Assembly: GCA_023138835.1 (NCBI GenBank) | Contig: JAGLOP010000006.1 | Coordinates: forward strand, 62,001 to 126,000 | Direction: 5' to 3' | DNA from: Arcobacteraceae bacterium | GTDB taxonomy: Bacteria; Campylobacterota; Campylobacteria; Campylobacterales; Arcobacteraceae | Length of the DNA stretch: 64,000 bases | Shown: in pieces, positions 11,097 to 20,403 of the stretch | Numbering within the stretch: the first letter of the stretch is position 1 | Layout of the letters: every line of letters starts with the position of its first letter | Program-made: the position numbers and the translations under genes | The notes under the pieces: model-generated | What the model saw: the letters and a program-made list of their open reading frames with translations, nothing else | The model's database searches: none | Told to the model about the DNA's origin: nothing

Positions 11097-11363
11097 TTAA
11101 GAAAAAAATTTTTTAATATCTTTACCTTTATCTAACTCTTTTTTAATATTGACACGGTATTCTTTTAAAAAATTTATATTTTTATAAAATAGTTCTGACA
11201 ATTTTTGTAAATCTAATAATTCCAAATCAAAACTTTCAGAGATATCAACATCAAGATATTTTTCAGACCATCTTTGTAGAGCTGGTGCTTTTTGATTATC
11301 ATCTAAAGAATCAATATAAGTTAATTCTTCTAATGCTTTTAGAGACCTGTTTCTTCTTTCCAT
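11097..11363 (-). CDS. small protein overlapping fliS; possible FliT-like flagellar chaperone
   Basis: Start overlaps end of fliS; short acidic/helical 88 aa; position only. Confidence 0.45.
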   Translation of the reverse strand: MERRNRSLKALEELTYIDSLDDNQKAPALQRWSEKYLDVDISESFDLELLDLQKLSELFYKNINFLKEYRVNIKKELDKGKDIKKFFS

Positions 11364-11695
11364 GCGTCTATGAGTCCTTGTACTACTTTTGTAACTTGTG
11401 CAATTGCATTTAAATTATCATCAATACCAGCACTGAATAAAGTCTCAATTTGATATAAATATAAACCATCAAGATAATAAGCTACATCCCCACCGTCAAA
11501 GTCAAGTATATTTCTCATCTCATCAAAAATAGCAATAGATTTATTGATATATTCAAACTTCTCTTCTATATTACCCTCTTCAATTGCATTTTTTGTAAAT
11601 GAAAGGTATTTTAACAAGCCTTCATAAAGCTTTAATATCAACATATATGGGTCGTCAGTCACCGCTGCTTGTTGATTATATACATCTAGTCCCAT
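11339..11695 (-). CDS. fliS: flagellar export chaperone FliS
   Basis: 118 aa, NQQAAVTDDPYMLILKLYEGLLKYL; adjacent to fliD. Confidence 0.92.
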   Translation of the reverse strand: MGLDVYNQQAAVTDDPYMLILKLYEGLLKYLSFTKNAIEEGNIEEKFEYINKSIAIFDEMRNILDFDGGDVAYYLDGLYLYQIETLFSAGIDDNLNAIAQVTKVVQGLIDAWKEETGL

Positions 11696-11755
11696 ACTTT
11701 ATCTCTCCAAAATTTTATATGTATTTATTATATTATATTTTAACTATAAAACTTA

Positions 11756-13339
11756 TTAGCTACCTGATATAGATTGATCTATCATCATTTTTAAACTTCC
11801 AAACTGAGCTTCCATAGTTGCAATCAATGAACCATAAGCTGCAAATTCTGCTGCCATTAGTTCATATTTACTGTCTAAAGCTTCTATCTCACTCTCTAAA
11901 TCTTCATCAAGTGTTGTTTTTCTCGATGTCATACTATCAGCATATTGACTTAATAAACCTTCATATCCATCAAGTGCATCAGCATAAGTATAAAGAAGTG
12001 TTCCTAAACCTTTATTTTCAGCTGTTCCTATAAATAATGCTTTTAAACTATCCAAATCATCTGATACTGCCGTATTAAAAATTGCTTCATCAATTGATAA
12101 AAATCCTGAAGTATCCAAACTAAATCCAAAATTAAAAATATTTTTATCACTGCTTGCACCATAACTATCAAACAATATATCTTTCATACTTGATTTCATA
12201 AGTCTTAATGATGATTTATCTTGAACTGATGAGTCTGTACTATTTAATTCCGCATCAATTAAAGTTATCATAGAATTATATTTTGATACCATATCATTAA
12301 CACCTGTTAATATAGTACTTGTATCTTGTCTTATAGTAATACTTGAATCACCTACTTCATTAGCTGTTATTGTCAAACTTCCCTGAGTTGTAATACTATT
12401 TGATGATACATCATAACTTACACCATCTATTGTTGCTTGTAGATTTTGTGCACTAACTACTGCACTTGTAAAACCCAAATCAACACCAGTTTGTGTAACT
12501 TCAACATCAGCACCATCTACTCTAGTAATTGCGAGCTTGCTATTAACTATTGAAGCATTAAAGTCTGCATGAGCATTAATCTCATCAGCCAACATTTCAT
12601 AACTTTTATCTTTAGTTGTAAAGTCTATACCATTTAAAGTTATTTTATCTCCAACATCATCCCCACCTACAATTTGACTAGTAGTTGATGAAATAGTAGA
12701 AGATTTAATTTCACTATTTATACCTATATTAACCCCTGTCTGATTAATAGTTAAAGCACTTGCAGTCCCACTTTCAGCACTTTTAATTATAAGTCTATAA
12801 CTACTATCATCAACCTGCTCAACAGAAGCATTAAAATTAGAATTATTATTTATATCTGTAGCTAATTCCTCATATGTTTTTCCCTCTGTAGAAAAATCAT
12901 AATCTGTACCGCCAATACTAATAGTTATCAAATCACCACTGTCATTTCCCCCGTCTACCTGAACTGTTTTATCAGCAAATGTCCCAGTCTGATATACATC
13001 TTTTTGAGCAAGTTGTGAAATAGTGATATTCGTAGTACCTTCAATTAAAGCACTTACATCATCAACATCATAATTTACCGCAGTTCCACTAGTAGTCGCA
13101 GTTTTCTGCTCAAAAGCATTTGTTGTGTTATCTAAAGATAAAGCTTTAAAACTAGTAATTAGTTCTAAATTTAAAGCATTGATCGCCAGCATAGTAGCAG
13201 ACTCTGTTTCCCAAGATTCTAACTTTGCTTCAATAGGCTCAACTGTTGCTTTTCTCTCAGCAGCTTTTAATTTATCAATTACTTCTTGACTTAAAGCAGC
13301 TGACCCACCACCTGCTAGTCCTAATACACCTTCAGCCAT
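11756..13339 (-). CDS. fliD: flagellar filament capping protein FliD
   Basis: 527 aa; N-term G-rich then VIDKLKAAERKATVEPIEAKLES; FliD_C-like end TRKTTLDEDLESEIEALDSKYELMAAEFAAYGSLIATMEAQFGSLKMMID. Confidence 0.93.
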   Translation of the reverse strand: MAEGVLGLAGGGSAALSQEVIDKLKAAERKATVEPIEAKLESWETESATMLAINALNLELITSFKALSLDNTTNAFEQKTATTSGTAVNYDVDDVSALIEGTTNITISQLAQKDVYQTGTFADKTVQVDGGNDSGDLITISIGGTDYDFSTEGKTYEELATDINNNSNFNASVEQVDDSSYRLIIKSAESGTASALTINQTGVNIGINSEIKSSTISSTTSQIVGGDDVGDKITLNGIDFTTKDKSYEMLADEINAHADFNASIVNSKLAITRVDGADVEVTQTGVDLGFTSAVVSAQNLQATIDGVSYDVSSNSITTQGSLTITANEVGDSSITIRQDTSTILTGVNDMVSKYNSMITLIDAELNSTDSSVQDKSSLRLMKSSMKDILFDSYGASSDKNIFNFGFSLDTSGFLSIDEAIFNTAVSDDLDSLKALFIGTAENKGLGTLLYTYADALDGYEGLLSQYADSMTSRKTTLDEDLESEIEALDSKYELMAAEFAAYGSLIATMEAQFGSLKMMIDQSISGS

Positions 13340-13350
13340 AATTTACTCCT

Positions 13351-15564
13351 TTATCTTGTCATTCCAAGAATTGTTGCTAACATCTCATCAATGATAGTTA
13401 TCAACTTTGCATTTGCCTCATAAGCAGCCTGATATTTGATAAGGTTCATCATCTCTTCATCTTTATCAACTTTTGTTAACTTATCATAAGTTAACTGCAA
13501 AGATTCAGTTACTGCATCTTGTGTTTCTTTTTGAAAATCTATATTTTCTTTATTATCTGAAATTGATATTTTTAATGATTGATAAAACTTTGAAAAAGAT
13601 GTACCTTTCGTATCTGTCCCATCAATTACAATATCGGTTTTCCACTGCAATTTCGCTAGATAATCTAAATTATCTTGATTAAGTGTAGCTACTACACCCT
13701 CATTAAATTGTAAACTATCCACACTACTTCCAGTAAATAACGCCAAATCAACTCTTTGGTCTCTATAGCCTTCTAAAGATACATCAACGGCACTTTTACC
13801 ATAGATGTATTCTCCATCACTTGTTTCAACATATGATGATGAGATATCAGATAATGCAGCTGCAAACTGATCTAGTTCTTCTTTATATTGAGTAAAATAA
13901 TTTGAAGTTGAAGTTGTATTTAAATTATTAAGCATTGGATTTAAAGTACCTGATTTTACAGTAAGCTCTTTGTCAAATATCTCAAGATGTATATCGTCAG
14001 TTCCTTCTACACTGATGATTGAATTCTTTGTAACTTCTACCGACTCTCCACCTGTTATAGTAGCATCCACTTCATCTTTTACTACAATTCGTCCAGAAAA
14101 TTTACCTTTATCTCCATCTATATTCGATTCGATTATTAAATACCTGTCTTTATTTGCATCACCTGCATCATAGTCGGGATGGTCAGAACTGTTAGTTAAA
14201 ACTTTATCCCCATTTGAATCAATTACATATTGACCATTATATGCTGTTATTTGTGATGACATATCCGGGTCACTATTAATTTTAGCAACTAATGCCCGAA
14301 CTATATTATCTTTATCAACTGTTATAGTCTCATAAGTTTCAGGGTCAGTACCAATTGGCACATTAGTTATCGTATCTCCATGATGAATTGTAATTGAAAA
14401 TTCATTGTTCAACGTATATGTAAGACTGTCAAGTACCCCTTTTGTTGTTTCAACACCTTGGGCAAAATCAATTCCTTCACTTAAACTTTGTGATAAACTA
14501 TCTACATCGCCTTCTGTATTTACAAAAGTAATTTGAAGTTCCGATGATGATGATTTTACAATATCTGCTATTTCTCTATTGGGATATGCACTGTTCCAAT
14601 TTGATATAATATTAGCTTTATCTGTTATAATATAATCAATCGTTGCTTCCGCTGTGTCACCGGAGGCGGAGCTAGGTACAAGTGTTCCTAAAAAATTGAC
14701 TTGACCCGTAGCATCACCGGTTACTCTGACTGTTTGTATTTCTGCTGCTTTATCAGTATCATCCCAATTCGCAGAATCTACTAAACTACTCGTTCTAGAA
14801 CCATCAGCTTGTATATCTGCATACATATCTTTTTGGGGAATCTCTTCTGTAACTATATTTAGCGAATGAATATTATTTTCAAATCTTACTGCTGTCGTAC
14901 CGCTAATGCTTAATTCATAATTTAATGACCTGTCTATCTCTATATCTATATACTTTGCCAACTCTTGCTCTAATTGATCCCGCTTGTCTAATAAATCATT
15001 TGACGACCCAGATGTCAACATTTGATAATTAACAGTTCCTATATCATTTAAAAGTGAATTTACCTCTTCAACTTCATTTATTAAAGTATTTTTAGTTGCC
15101 ACTTCTCTTTGTTCAATACCTGAATATAATGTTTTTAAATCATCAACGATAATTGTTCCGGCATTTCTTAAATTATTTTTATATATTTCATTATCCGGAT
15201 TTGCTCTTAAATCTTCAAGTGATTGAAAATATCTGTCTAAGTCTGCTGAAAAACCACTATCTTCTGTTTCATAAAAAATTGATTCTATATCAGCTAACAT
15301 TGTTGATAACTCATCGTATTGTGATTGTTTACTAACAGAAGATGTCAAATTATCAAACATATAAACATTTGTAACTCTGGTTGTATCACCTATCTCAACA
15401 CCACGACCAGTAAGTCTGGCATCTACATGGGAAGATTCTTCAAGACCCACTACCCTTTTTTTGTATCCGGGAGTATTTTCATTTGCGATATTGTTCATCA
15501 CATTTTCAACTTGTTCTCTTGCTGCTGCTAATCCAGATGATGCAACATTAATCGTATTTAACAT
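13351..15564 (-). CDS. flgK: flagellar hook-associated protein FlgK
   Basis: N-term INVASSGLAAAREQVENVMNNIANENTPGYKKRVV; C-term EEMMNLIKYQAAYEANAKLITIIDEML. Confidence 0.93.
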   Translation of the reverse strand: MLNTINVASSGLAAAREQVENVMNNIANENTPGYKKRVVGLEESSHVDARLTGRGVEIGDTTRVTNVYMFDNLTSSVSKQSQYDELSTMLADIESIFYETEDSGFSADLDRYFQSLEDLRANPDNEIYKNNLRNAGTIIVDDLKTLYSGIEQREVATKNTLINEVEEVNSLLNDIGTVNYQMLTSGSSNDLLDKRDQLEQELAKYIDIEIDRSLNYELSISGTTAVRFENNIHSLNIVTEEIPQKDMYADIQADGSRTSSLVDSANWDDTDKAAEIQTVRVTGDATGQVNFLGTLVPSSASGDTAEATIDYIITDKANIISNWNSAYPNREIADIVKSSSSELQITFVNTEGDVDSLSQSLSEGIDFAQGVETTKGVLDSLTYTLNNEFSITIHHGDTITNVPIGTDPETYETITVDKDNIVRALVAKINSDPDMSSQITAYNGQYVIDSNGDKVLTNSSDHPDYDAGDANKDRYLIIESNIDGDKGKFSGRIVVKDEVDATITGGESVEVTKNSIISVEGTDDIHLEIFDKELTVKSGTLNPMLNNLNTTSTSNYFTQYKEELDQFAAALSDISSSYVETSDGEYIYGKSAVDVSLEGYRDQRVDLALFTGSSVDSLQFNEGVVATLNQDNLDYLAKLQWKTDIVIDGTDTKGTSFSKFYQSLKISISDNKENIDFQKETQDAVTESLQLTYDKLTKVDKDEEMMNLIKYQAAYEANAKLITIIDEMLATILGMTR

Positions 15565-15617
15565 GTTATACTCCTTTTACTATTACACAGTTTACTACTA
15601 CAATTCTTAAAATTAGA

Positions 15618-16325
15618 TTAAAATGGCCACACCGTTTCAATAATTTTTGATCCCCAGCCTTTGTGATTAACATCATTTTCTTCACCGTCTTTTTGATATT
15701 TGACTTTTAAATTTGCCAACTGATGCGAATATACAGTATTTTCTGGAGTAATATCATAAGGACGGATAATTCCACTTATTCCTAAAAATTGTTTTTGACC
15801 ATCTATTAACATCTCTTTTGAGCCTTTAACAAAATAATTTCCATTTTGATAAGTTTGTTCTATGATAACTGAAACAGTTGTCGTAAACTTTTCATCTACT
15901 TTAGAAGTAGCAGAACCGGAAAATGAATTTGCCGTAGTAGACTTAAAACCAAATCCTATAGAATTATTAAGATTTTCTAATTTTGAACTAACTCCAGCAC
16001 TATTTAAACCTGTAGTAACAGGCGAAAATACACCGCCACCCAATGATGATGTGTTATCCTTGTCAACTGATCGTGAACCTTTTGAGTCATTTTGAAGTGT
16101 TTCTTGAACTATGACTTGAAGTATATCCCCAATTTGTAAATCTTTTTTATCAGCAAACAGGGATGCTCCTTGCCGGGAATACAATGAACCATTTTTTCTT
16201 TTTATAATTTTATGTTTTTTTGGAACCTGAAGCTCAGGCTTAGCACCTAAATCAATACTTGTACTAGACTGAGAACATCCTGAGTATAAAAAGATAAAAA
16301 TTAAAAGAAAAATACTATGTTTCAT
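15618..16325 (-). CDS. flgH: flagellar L-ring lipoprotein FlgH
   Basis: Lipobox YSGCS; SLFADKKDLQIGDILQVIVQE; NGNYFVKGSKEMLIDGQKQFLGISGIIRPYDI. Confidence 0.94.
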   Translation of the reverse strand: MKHSIFLLIFIFLYSGCSQSSTSIDLGAKPELQVPKKHKIIKRKNGSLYSRQGASLFADKKDLQIGDILQVIVQETLQNDSKGSRSVDKDNTSSLGGGVFSPVTTGLNSAGVSSKLENLNNSIGFGFKSTTANSFSGSATSKVDEKFTTTVSVIIEQTYQNGNYFVKGSKEMLIDGQKQFLGISGIIRPYDITPENTVYSHQLANLKVKYQKDGEENDVNHKGWGSKIIETVWPF

Positions 16326-16737
16326 AACGACTTTCCACTATAAACTTTAGATCAATGGCAATTTTTATATCTTGTGCAGTTTGCTTCATCATAGCCTGAA
16401 CACCATATCTTATAAGTAAAGGTTCAATATCCGTATCATAATCACAAACTATAAAAAGTTTTTTTTCAATGATTCTAACACTTCTAATATTATTCTGACC
16501 CAATAAATCTACAGCTGTTTCAGCTTCTTTGTAAATTAATTTTTCCAATACACGAGCTAAATTAATTTTTTTATTTTTACCTTCAATATCAAGTTTTTTT
16601 ACAAGAGTATTATTCATCCCTTGAAACTTGTCACTCATATGTGTATAATAAGCATAAAACATCACTATTAACCCAATTACACTAAGTGTTTTGGCTGCTA
16701 ATCGTTTATAATTCTTACCTTTAACTACTAAAATCAT
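16315..16737 (-). CDS. hypothetical membrane-anchored protein in flagellar block
   Basis: One TM near N-term (LSVIGLIVMFYAYY), then ~100 aa domain; wedged between flgH and fliL with overlap. Confidence 0.6.
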   Translation of the reverse strand: MILVVKGKNYKRLAAKTLSVIGLIVMFYAYYTHMSDKFQGMNNTLVKKLDIEGKNKKINLARVLEKLIYKEAETAVDLLGQNNIRSVRIIEKKLFIVCDYDTDIEPLLIRYGVQAMMKQTAQDIKIAIDLKFIVESRYET

Positions 16738-16757
16738 ATGTTTTTAATATCCTTTAA

Positions 16758-17315
16758 CTACTTAATAACAAAAGTTGTAAAAAATAATTTTTTTACATTA
16801 TTTCGCTCAATCTCTTCATTTGATGATGTTGCCTCATTTACAATAGAATTAATTTCATCTATCATCTCTTCTTTTAACAATGCTTTACCACCCACGGTTA
16901 AAAGTTCTTCACTTGTTCTTGCACTGATTTGTGCAATTACCGCATCTACAATTTCCGCATTATTAGCTTCCATAATAGCTTCGATTGTCGGCTCTGAACT
17001 TTTAATAGAAAAAGATAGTTTCATAAGCTTTTCTCTACCTTTGGCATTTGTAATATTTAATACAAGATTTTCTATTTTAGCAGAAAAAGATCCTGCACTT
17101 TCTTGGGCTTTGGCCTCTGCTTCCATCTGCTCTTTCTTGATTTCTTCGGCTGACTGTGGTTTGTCCTCTAACATACCTTTTGAATATATAAAGTATCCTA
17201 TTGCACCAACTGCACCAATTAATAAAACAATAAGTACTATCAGTACTATCATTAGCATATTGCCACCTTTTTTTGCAGGTACTTCTTCTTTTTTTACTTC
17301 TTCTTCGTCAGCCAT
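16758..17315 (-). CDS. fliL: flagellar basal body-associated protein FliL
   Basis: Single TM MLMIVLIVLIVLLIGAVGAIGYFIY, FliL-like periplasmic part ending NNVKKLFFTTFVIK. Confidence 0.85.
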   Translation of the reverse strand: MADEEEVKKEEVPAKKGGNMLMIVLIVLIVLLIGAVGAIGYFIYSKGMLEDKPQSAEEIKKEQMEAEAKAQESAGSFSAKIENLVLNITNAKGREKLMKLSFSIKSSEPTIEAIMEANNAEIVDAVIAQISARTSEELLTVGGKALLKEEMIDEINSIVNEATSSNEEIERNNVKKLFFTTFVIK

Positions 17316-17893
17316 TACTTTTTTCCCTCACTCGTTTCTTGTTTAAACTTATAGTCTTTCATTTTTGTCATTATAAGTGTTTTTGTCGGCACATCAAATT
17401 TTTTTAAAAGCTCTAACACTCTTTTTTGTTTTAATCTTACTATAATATCAAATACTTCATTAATTCTACCATTTGTTACCATTGTATTAAAAATATCAAG
17501 CACTACTTTTACTTTCATTTTATCATACATTGTAATTGTTCTATCCACCACTACTCTCGTAATTTCATCTTTTATTTTTTGATTTTCTTTTTTAATATCT
17601 TCTATATCTTTTTTAGTTAACTCAATTTTTGCTAAAATATTTTCCAACTCTTTCTTATGTTCAAAATATTTAGTCTCTTTTTTATTGTAAAATTCATTTA
17701 AATCTTGTTTTAGTACTATAAGCTCTTGCTTCTCTTTATAGAACTCTCCCTCTTCCATAACAGAAGCACTAGCTAGCGAAAAGTGAAACATGAAAAGTGA
17801 TGCAAGAGCAAAGCGAATAAATCCTGCTCGCAGGCAAAAATACCCTATTGTAAATTTTTGCATATTAGCTTGCTTTCCATTTGGCTTGTACAT
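17315..17893 (-). CDS. MotE-like flagellar protein
   Basis: Signal sequence, long coiled coil, then MYDKMKVKVVLDIFNTMVTNGRINEVFDIIVRLKQKRVLELLKKFD (MotE/FliG-M-like); start likely at internal Met. Confidence 0.7.
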   Translation of the reverse strand: MYKPNGKQANMQKFTIGYFCLRAGFIRFALASLFMFHFSLASASVMEEGEFYKEKQELIVLKQDLNEFYNKKETKYFEHKKELENILAKIELTKKDIEDIKKENQKIKDEITRVVVDRTITMYDKMKVKVVLDIFNTMVTNGRINEVFDIIVRLKQKRVLELLKKFDVPTKTLIMTKMKDYKFKQETSEGKK

Positions 17894-18269
17894 ATTCAGC
17901 AGCAGTTTCTTCTTCGGCTTTGATCATTTTTTTAAATCTCTTTTTCTCTTCTTCATCTTTTATATATTTAAATTGTTCAGTTTCTTTATTTAACTCAATT
18001 ATGAGTTTATTATACTTTTCAACCTCTAAAAGAAGATATGATTTTCTTTGGTTTAATTTTATAATATGACTTTTCATAGTATTTTTATGAATAGCCAAAA
18101 CTTTAAAATCACTTATAGCCCCAATAGCTTGAACAGTAGCAGTTGAAATACTTTTATATGTAATTTCTATCTCTTCATCTAATGAATCAATATTAGCTAA
18201 CAGTTGTTGTCTTTGAAGAAGTTGTTGATTGGTCTGTAGTTTTTTGAGATTATATAATTTATTTATCAT
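17865..18269 (-). CDS. FliJ-like coiled-coil flagellar export protein
   Basis: 134 aa entirely coiled coil, between fliQ and motE-like gene. Confidence 0.55.
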   Translation of the reverse strand: MINKLYNLKKLQTNQQLLQRQQLLANIDSLDEEIEITYKSISTATVQAIGAISDFKVLAIHKNTMKSHIIKLNQRKSYLLLEVEKYNKLIIELNKETEQFKYIKDEEEKKRFKKMIKAEEETAAEYVQAKWKAS

Positions 18270-18532
18270 TTAGTATACCCAAAATTTAAAATCATATTCC
18301 AAAGTTCAAGAGTATATGCTTCAATATGATCTCCAATCCAAGGTAAAGATATAACGATAAATACAGATACAATTATCATTTTTGGTACAAAAGACAATGA
18401 AGCATCACTAATTTGCGTAACGGCTTGAAATATACTGATAATCAAACCTATTACCATACTTACAATAAGCGATGGCAACCCTAATAGAAGAATGATTTTT
18501 ACCGTGCTTTGGGAGATACCGATTAAATCCAT
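18266..18532 (-). CDS. fliQ: flagellar biosynthesis protein FliQ
   Basis: 88 aa with two TMs; PSLIVSMVIGLIISIFQAVTQISDASLSFVPKMI. Confidence 0.96.
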   Translation of the reverse strand: MDLIGISQSTVKIILLLGLPSLIVSMVIGLIISIFQAVTQISDASLSFVPKMIIVSVFIVISLPWIGDHIEAYTLELWNMILNFGYTK

Positions 18533-18533
18533 A

Positions 18534-18806
18534 TTAACTCTTAACTTTTATCGATATCTCCAGAGTTTTACCATCTATTAGCTGTTTTAATAATTCAATA
18601 ATATTATTGGCATTTGATGAATCTAAATTCATTTGCACTACATCATTTTCTTTTATTTTAACTGCAACTTGTGGTTGTTCAACTCTAGAAACTTGTTCAA
18701 CTCCAGCAGCGTCTTGATTAGAAGATATCGGATTACCCCCCATATCTGACAATGCCGCGACTATATCATCTTCATTAATCTCATCTAATTGTGTTGCTTG
18801 GGCCAT
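18534..18806 (-). CDS. hypothetical flagellar-cluster protein with FliM-N-like peptide
   Basis: N-term LDEINEDDIVAALSDMGG resembles the FliM N-terminal peptide; abuts fliQ. Confidence 0.6.
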   Translation of the reverse strand: MAQATQLDEINEDDIVAALSDMGGNPISSNQDAAGVEQVSRVEQPQVAVKIKENDVVQMNLDSSNANNIIELLKQLIDGKTLEISIKVKS

Positions 18807-19256
18807 TTATATCTCCTTCTCATGTATCTGTGATAATGCTGAGACTATATCATCTTCTCTCATCTCATTTATTTTTGTTATCTCATTTATATTATATGTT
18901 TCAAGTCTGTTAAGAATATATTGCGCAATACTGGCAACATCGTCTAATTCTACCTTTATAGCTATCTCATGCTGTTCTAAAAAATCTTTTTCAATACCAT
19001 CTTTTGGATTTAAAAATTTTAAATATTTAGTCAAAAAGTTATTATCTATCAATCTCTGACTATCAATAAGAAATATACTGTCAGAATTTAATTCAATAAT
19101 ATTCTTCAGTTCTTCCGCTGTATCAACTTCTATAATTTTACCAAAAAGTTCATTTAATTCGGCAACTTCATTGAGTTTGTCTTTGATACTGTCTTTTGCT
19201 AAAACTTTTGAAATCTCCTTTTTAAAAGATTCCCTACCGTAAATATAAATATTCAA
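18807..19256 (-). CDS. hypothetical flagellar-cluster protein with C-terminal copy of the EDDIV(A/S)AL motif
   Basis: C-term INEMREDDIVSALSQIHEKEI; abuts 18534..18806. Confidence 0.6.
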   Translation of the reverse strand: MNIYIYGRESFKKEISKVLAKDSIKDKLNEVAELNELFGKIIEVDTAEELKNIIELNSDSIFLIDSQRLIDNNFLTKYLKFLNPKDGIEKDFLEQHEIAIKVELDDVASIAQYILNRLETYNINEITKINEMREDDIVSALSQIHEKEI

Positions 19257-19349
19257 AAAAAACCTTTGATTAATTTCTAACTATTATACCATTTTTTATA
19301 AAATTTTAGATAAAATGTTAAATATTCATATTTTACAGGAAAATTTTAT

Positions 19350-20402
19350 TTGAAAAAAATTATATTAATTTGTATTCTTACAAATCTTATTTATGCACAG
19401 ACAATCAAGGACATTTCAAATATAGTTGGAATTAGAGACAATCAACTTATTGGATATGGTTTGGTAGTCGGTCTTGCAGGTACCGGCGATAAAAGTCAAT
19501 TTACTATGCAGTCATTACAAAACTTGCTTAGAAACTCTTATATAAAAATTCCAGCAGCATCAATTAAATCAAAAAATGTAGCTACTGTTATGGTGACAGC
19601 TATTTTGCCTCCGTTTTCAAGACAAGGTGATAAAATTAAAATCGAAATATCATCAATTGGTGATGCAAAATCAATTGATAAAGGTAAATTATTATTAACT
19701 CAACTCAAAGGTATAGATGGTCAAGTATATGCTATAGGACAGGGAAAAGTAATAGGTACTACTGATAATCCAACTACTGGTTATATTTATGATGGAGCAA
19801 ATATTGAAAATGAACTTGATTTTGCTATTAAAGATGAAAAAAATCTAACAATCAGCTTAATAAAACAAGATGCCAAAAATGCAAGTATAGTAGAGAAAAA
19901 AATAAATGAGAAATTTAAATTAAATATTGCACAAGCAATTGATACAAGAACTATTCAAGTAAATAGACCAATAAATATCTCTATGGTTTCATTTATAGCA
20001 ACGATTCAAGACATACAAATAGATTCTAATTTTAGAAAAAAAATAATAATAGATATCTCAAAAGGTTTAATTGTAGCAGGTGCTGATATTATCGTACATC
20101 CCGTTACCGTAACTAGAAAAGATTTTACTTTAAGAATTAAAAATATAAAAGTGACAGATGATCAGTGGGATAATCCGGCAACAAATAAAGGTAAAGATAT
20201 AGGGGATGATGTAAGAATTGGGAATAAACCTGTAGAAATAAATTTAAATAATGCACTTATAAATACAAAAGGACTCCCTACGGTTTCAGACTTAATGAGA
20301 GCTATGAAAGTTATGAAGTTGGATATCCAAGATATAATAGAAACTATCCAAACATTAAAAGAGCTGGGCGCAATAGAAGCCCAAATCGAAACGGTGAGAT
20401 AA
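19350..20402 (+). CDS. flgI: flagellar P-ring protein FlgI
   Basis: IKDISNIVGIRDNQLIGYGLVVGLAGTGDK; TTG start. Confidence 0.97.
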   Translation: MKKIILICILTNLIYAQTIKDISNIVGIRDNQLIGYGLVVGLAGTGDKSQFTMQSLQNLLRNSYIKIPAASIKSKNVATVMVTAILPPFSRQGDKIKIEISSIGDAKSIDKGKLLLTQLKGIDGQVYAIGQGKVIGTTDNPTTGYIYDGANIENELDFAIKDEKNLTISLIKQDAKNASIVEKKINEKFKLNIAQAIDTRTIQVNRPINISMVSFIATIQDIQIDSNFRKKIIIDISKGLIVAGADIIVHPVTVTRKDFTLRIKNIKVTDDQWDNPATNKGKDIGDDVRIGNKPVEINLNNALINTKGLPTVSDLMRAMKVMKLDIQDIIETIQTLKELGAIEAQIETVR

Positions 20403-20403
20403 T

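Noticed and set aside
16738-17346. 202-aa + strand ORF opposite fliL
   Set aside because: Antisense shadow of fliL; low-complexity Ser/Ile-rich translation; no family resemblance.
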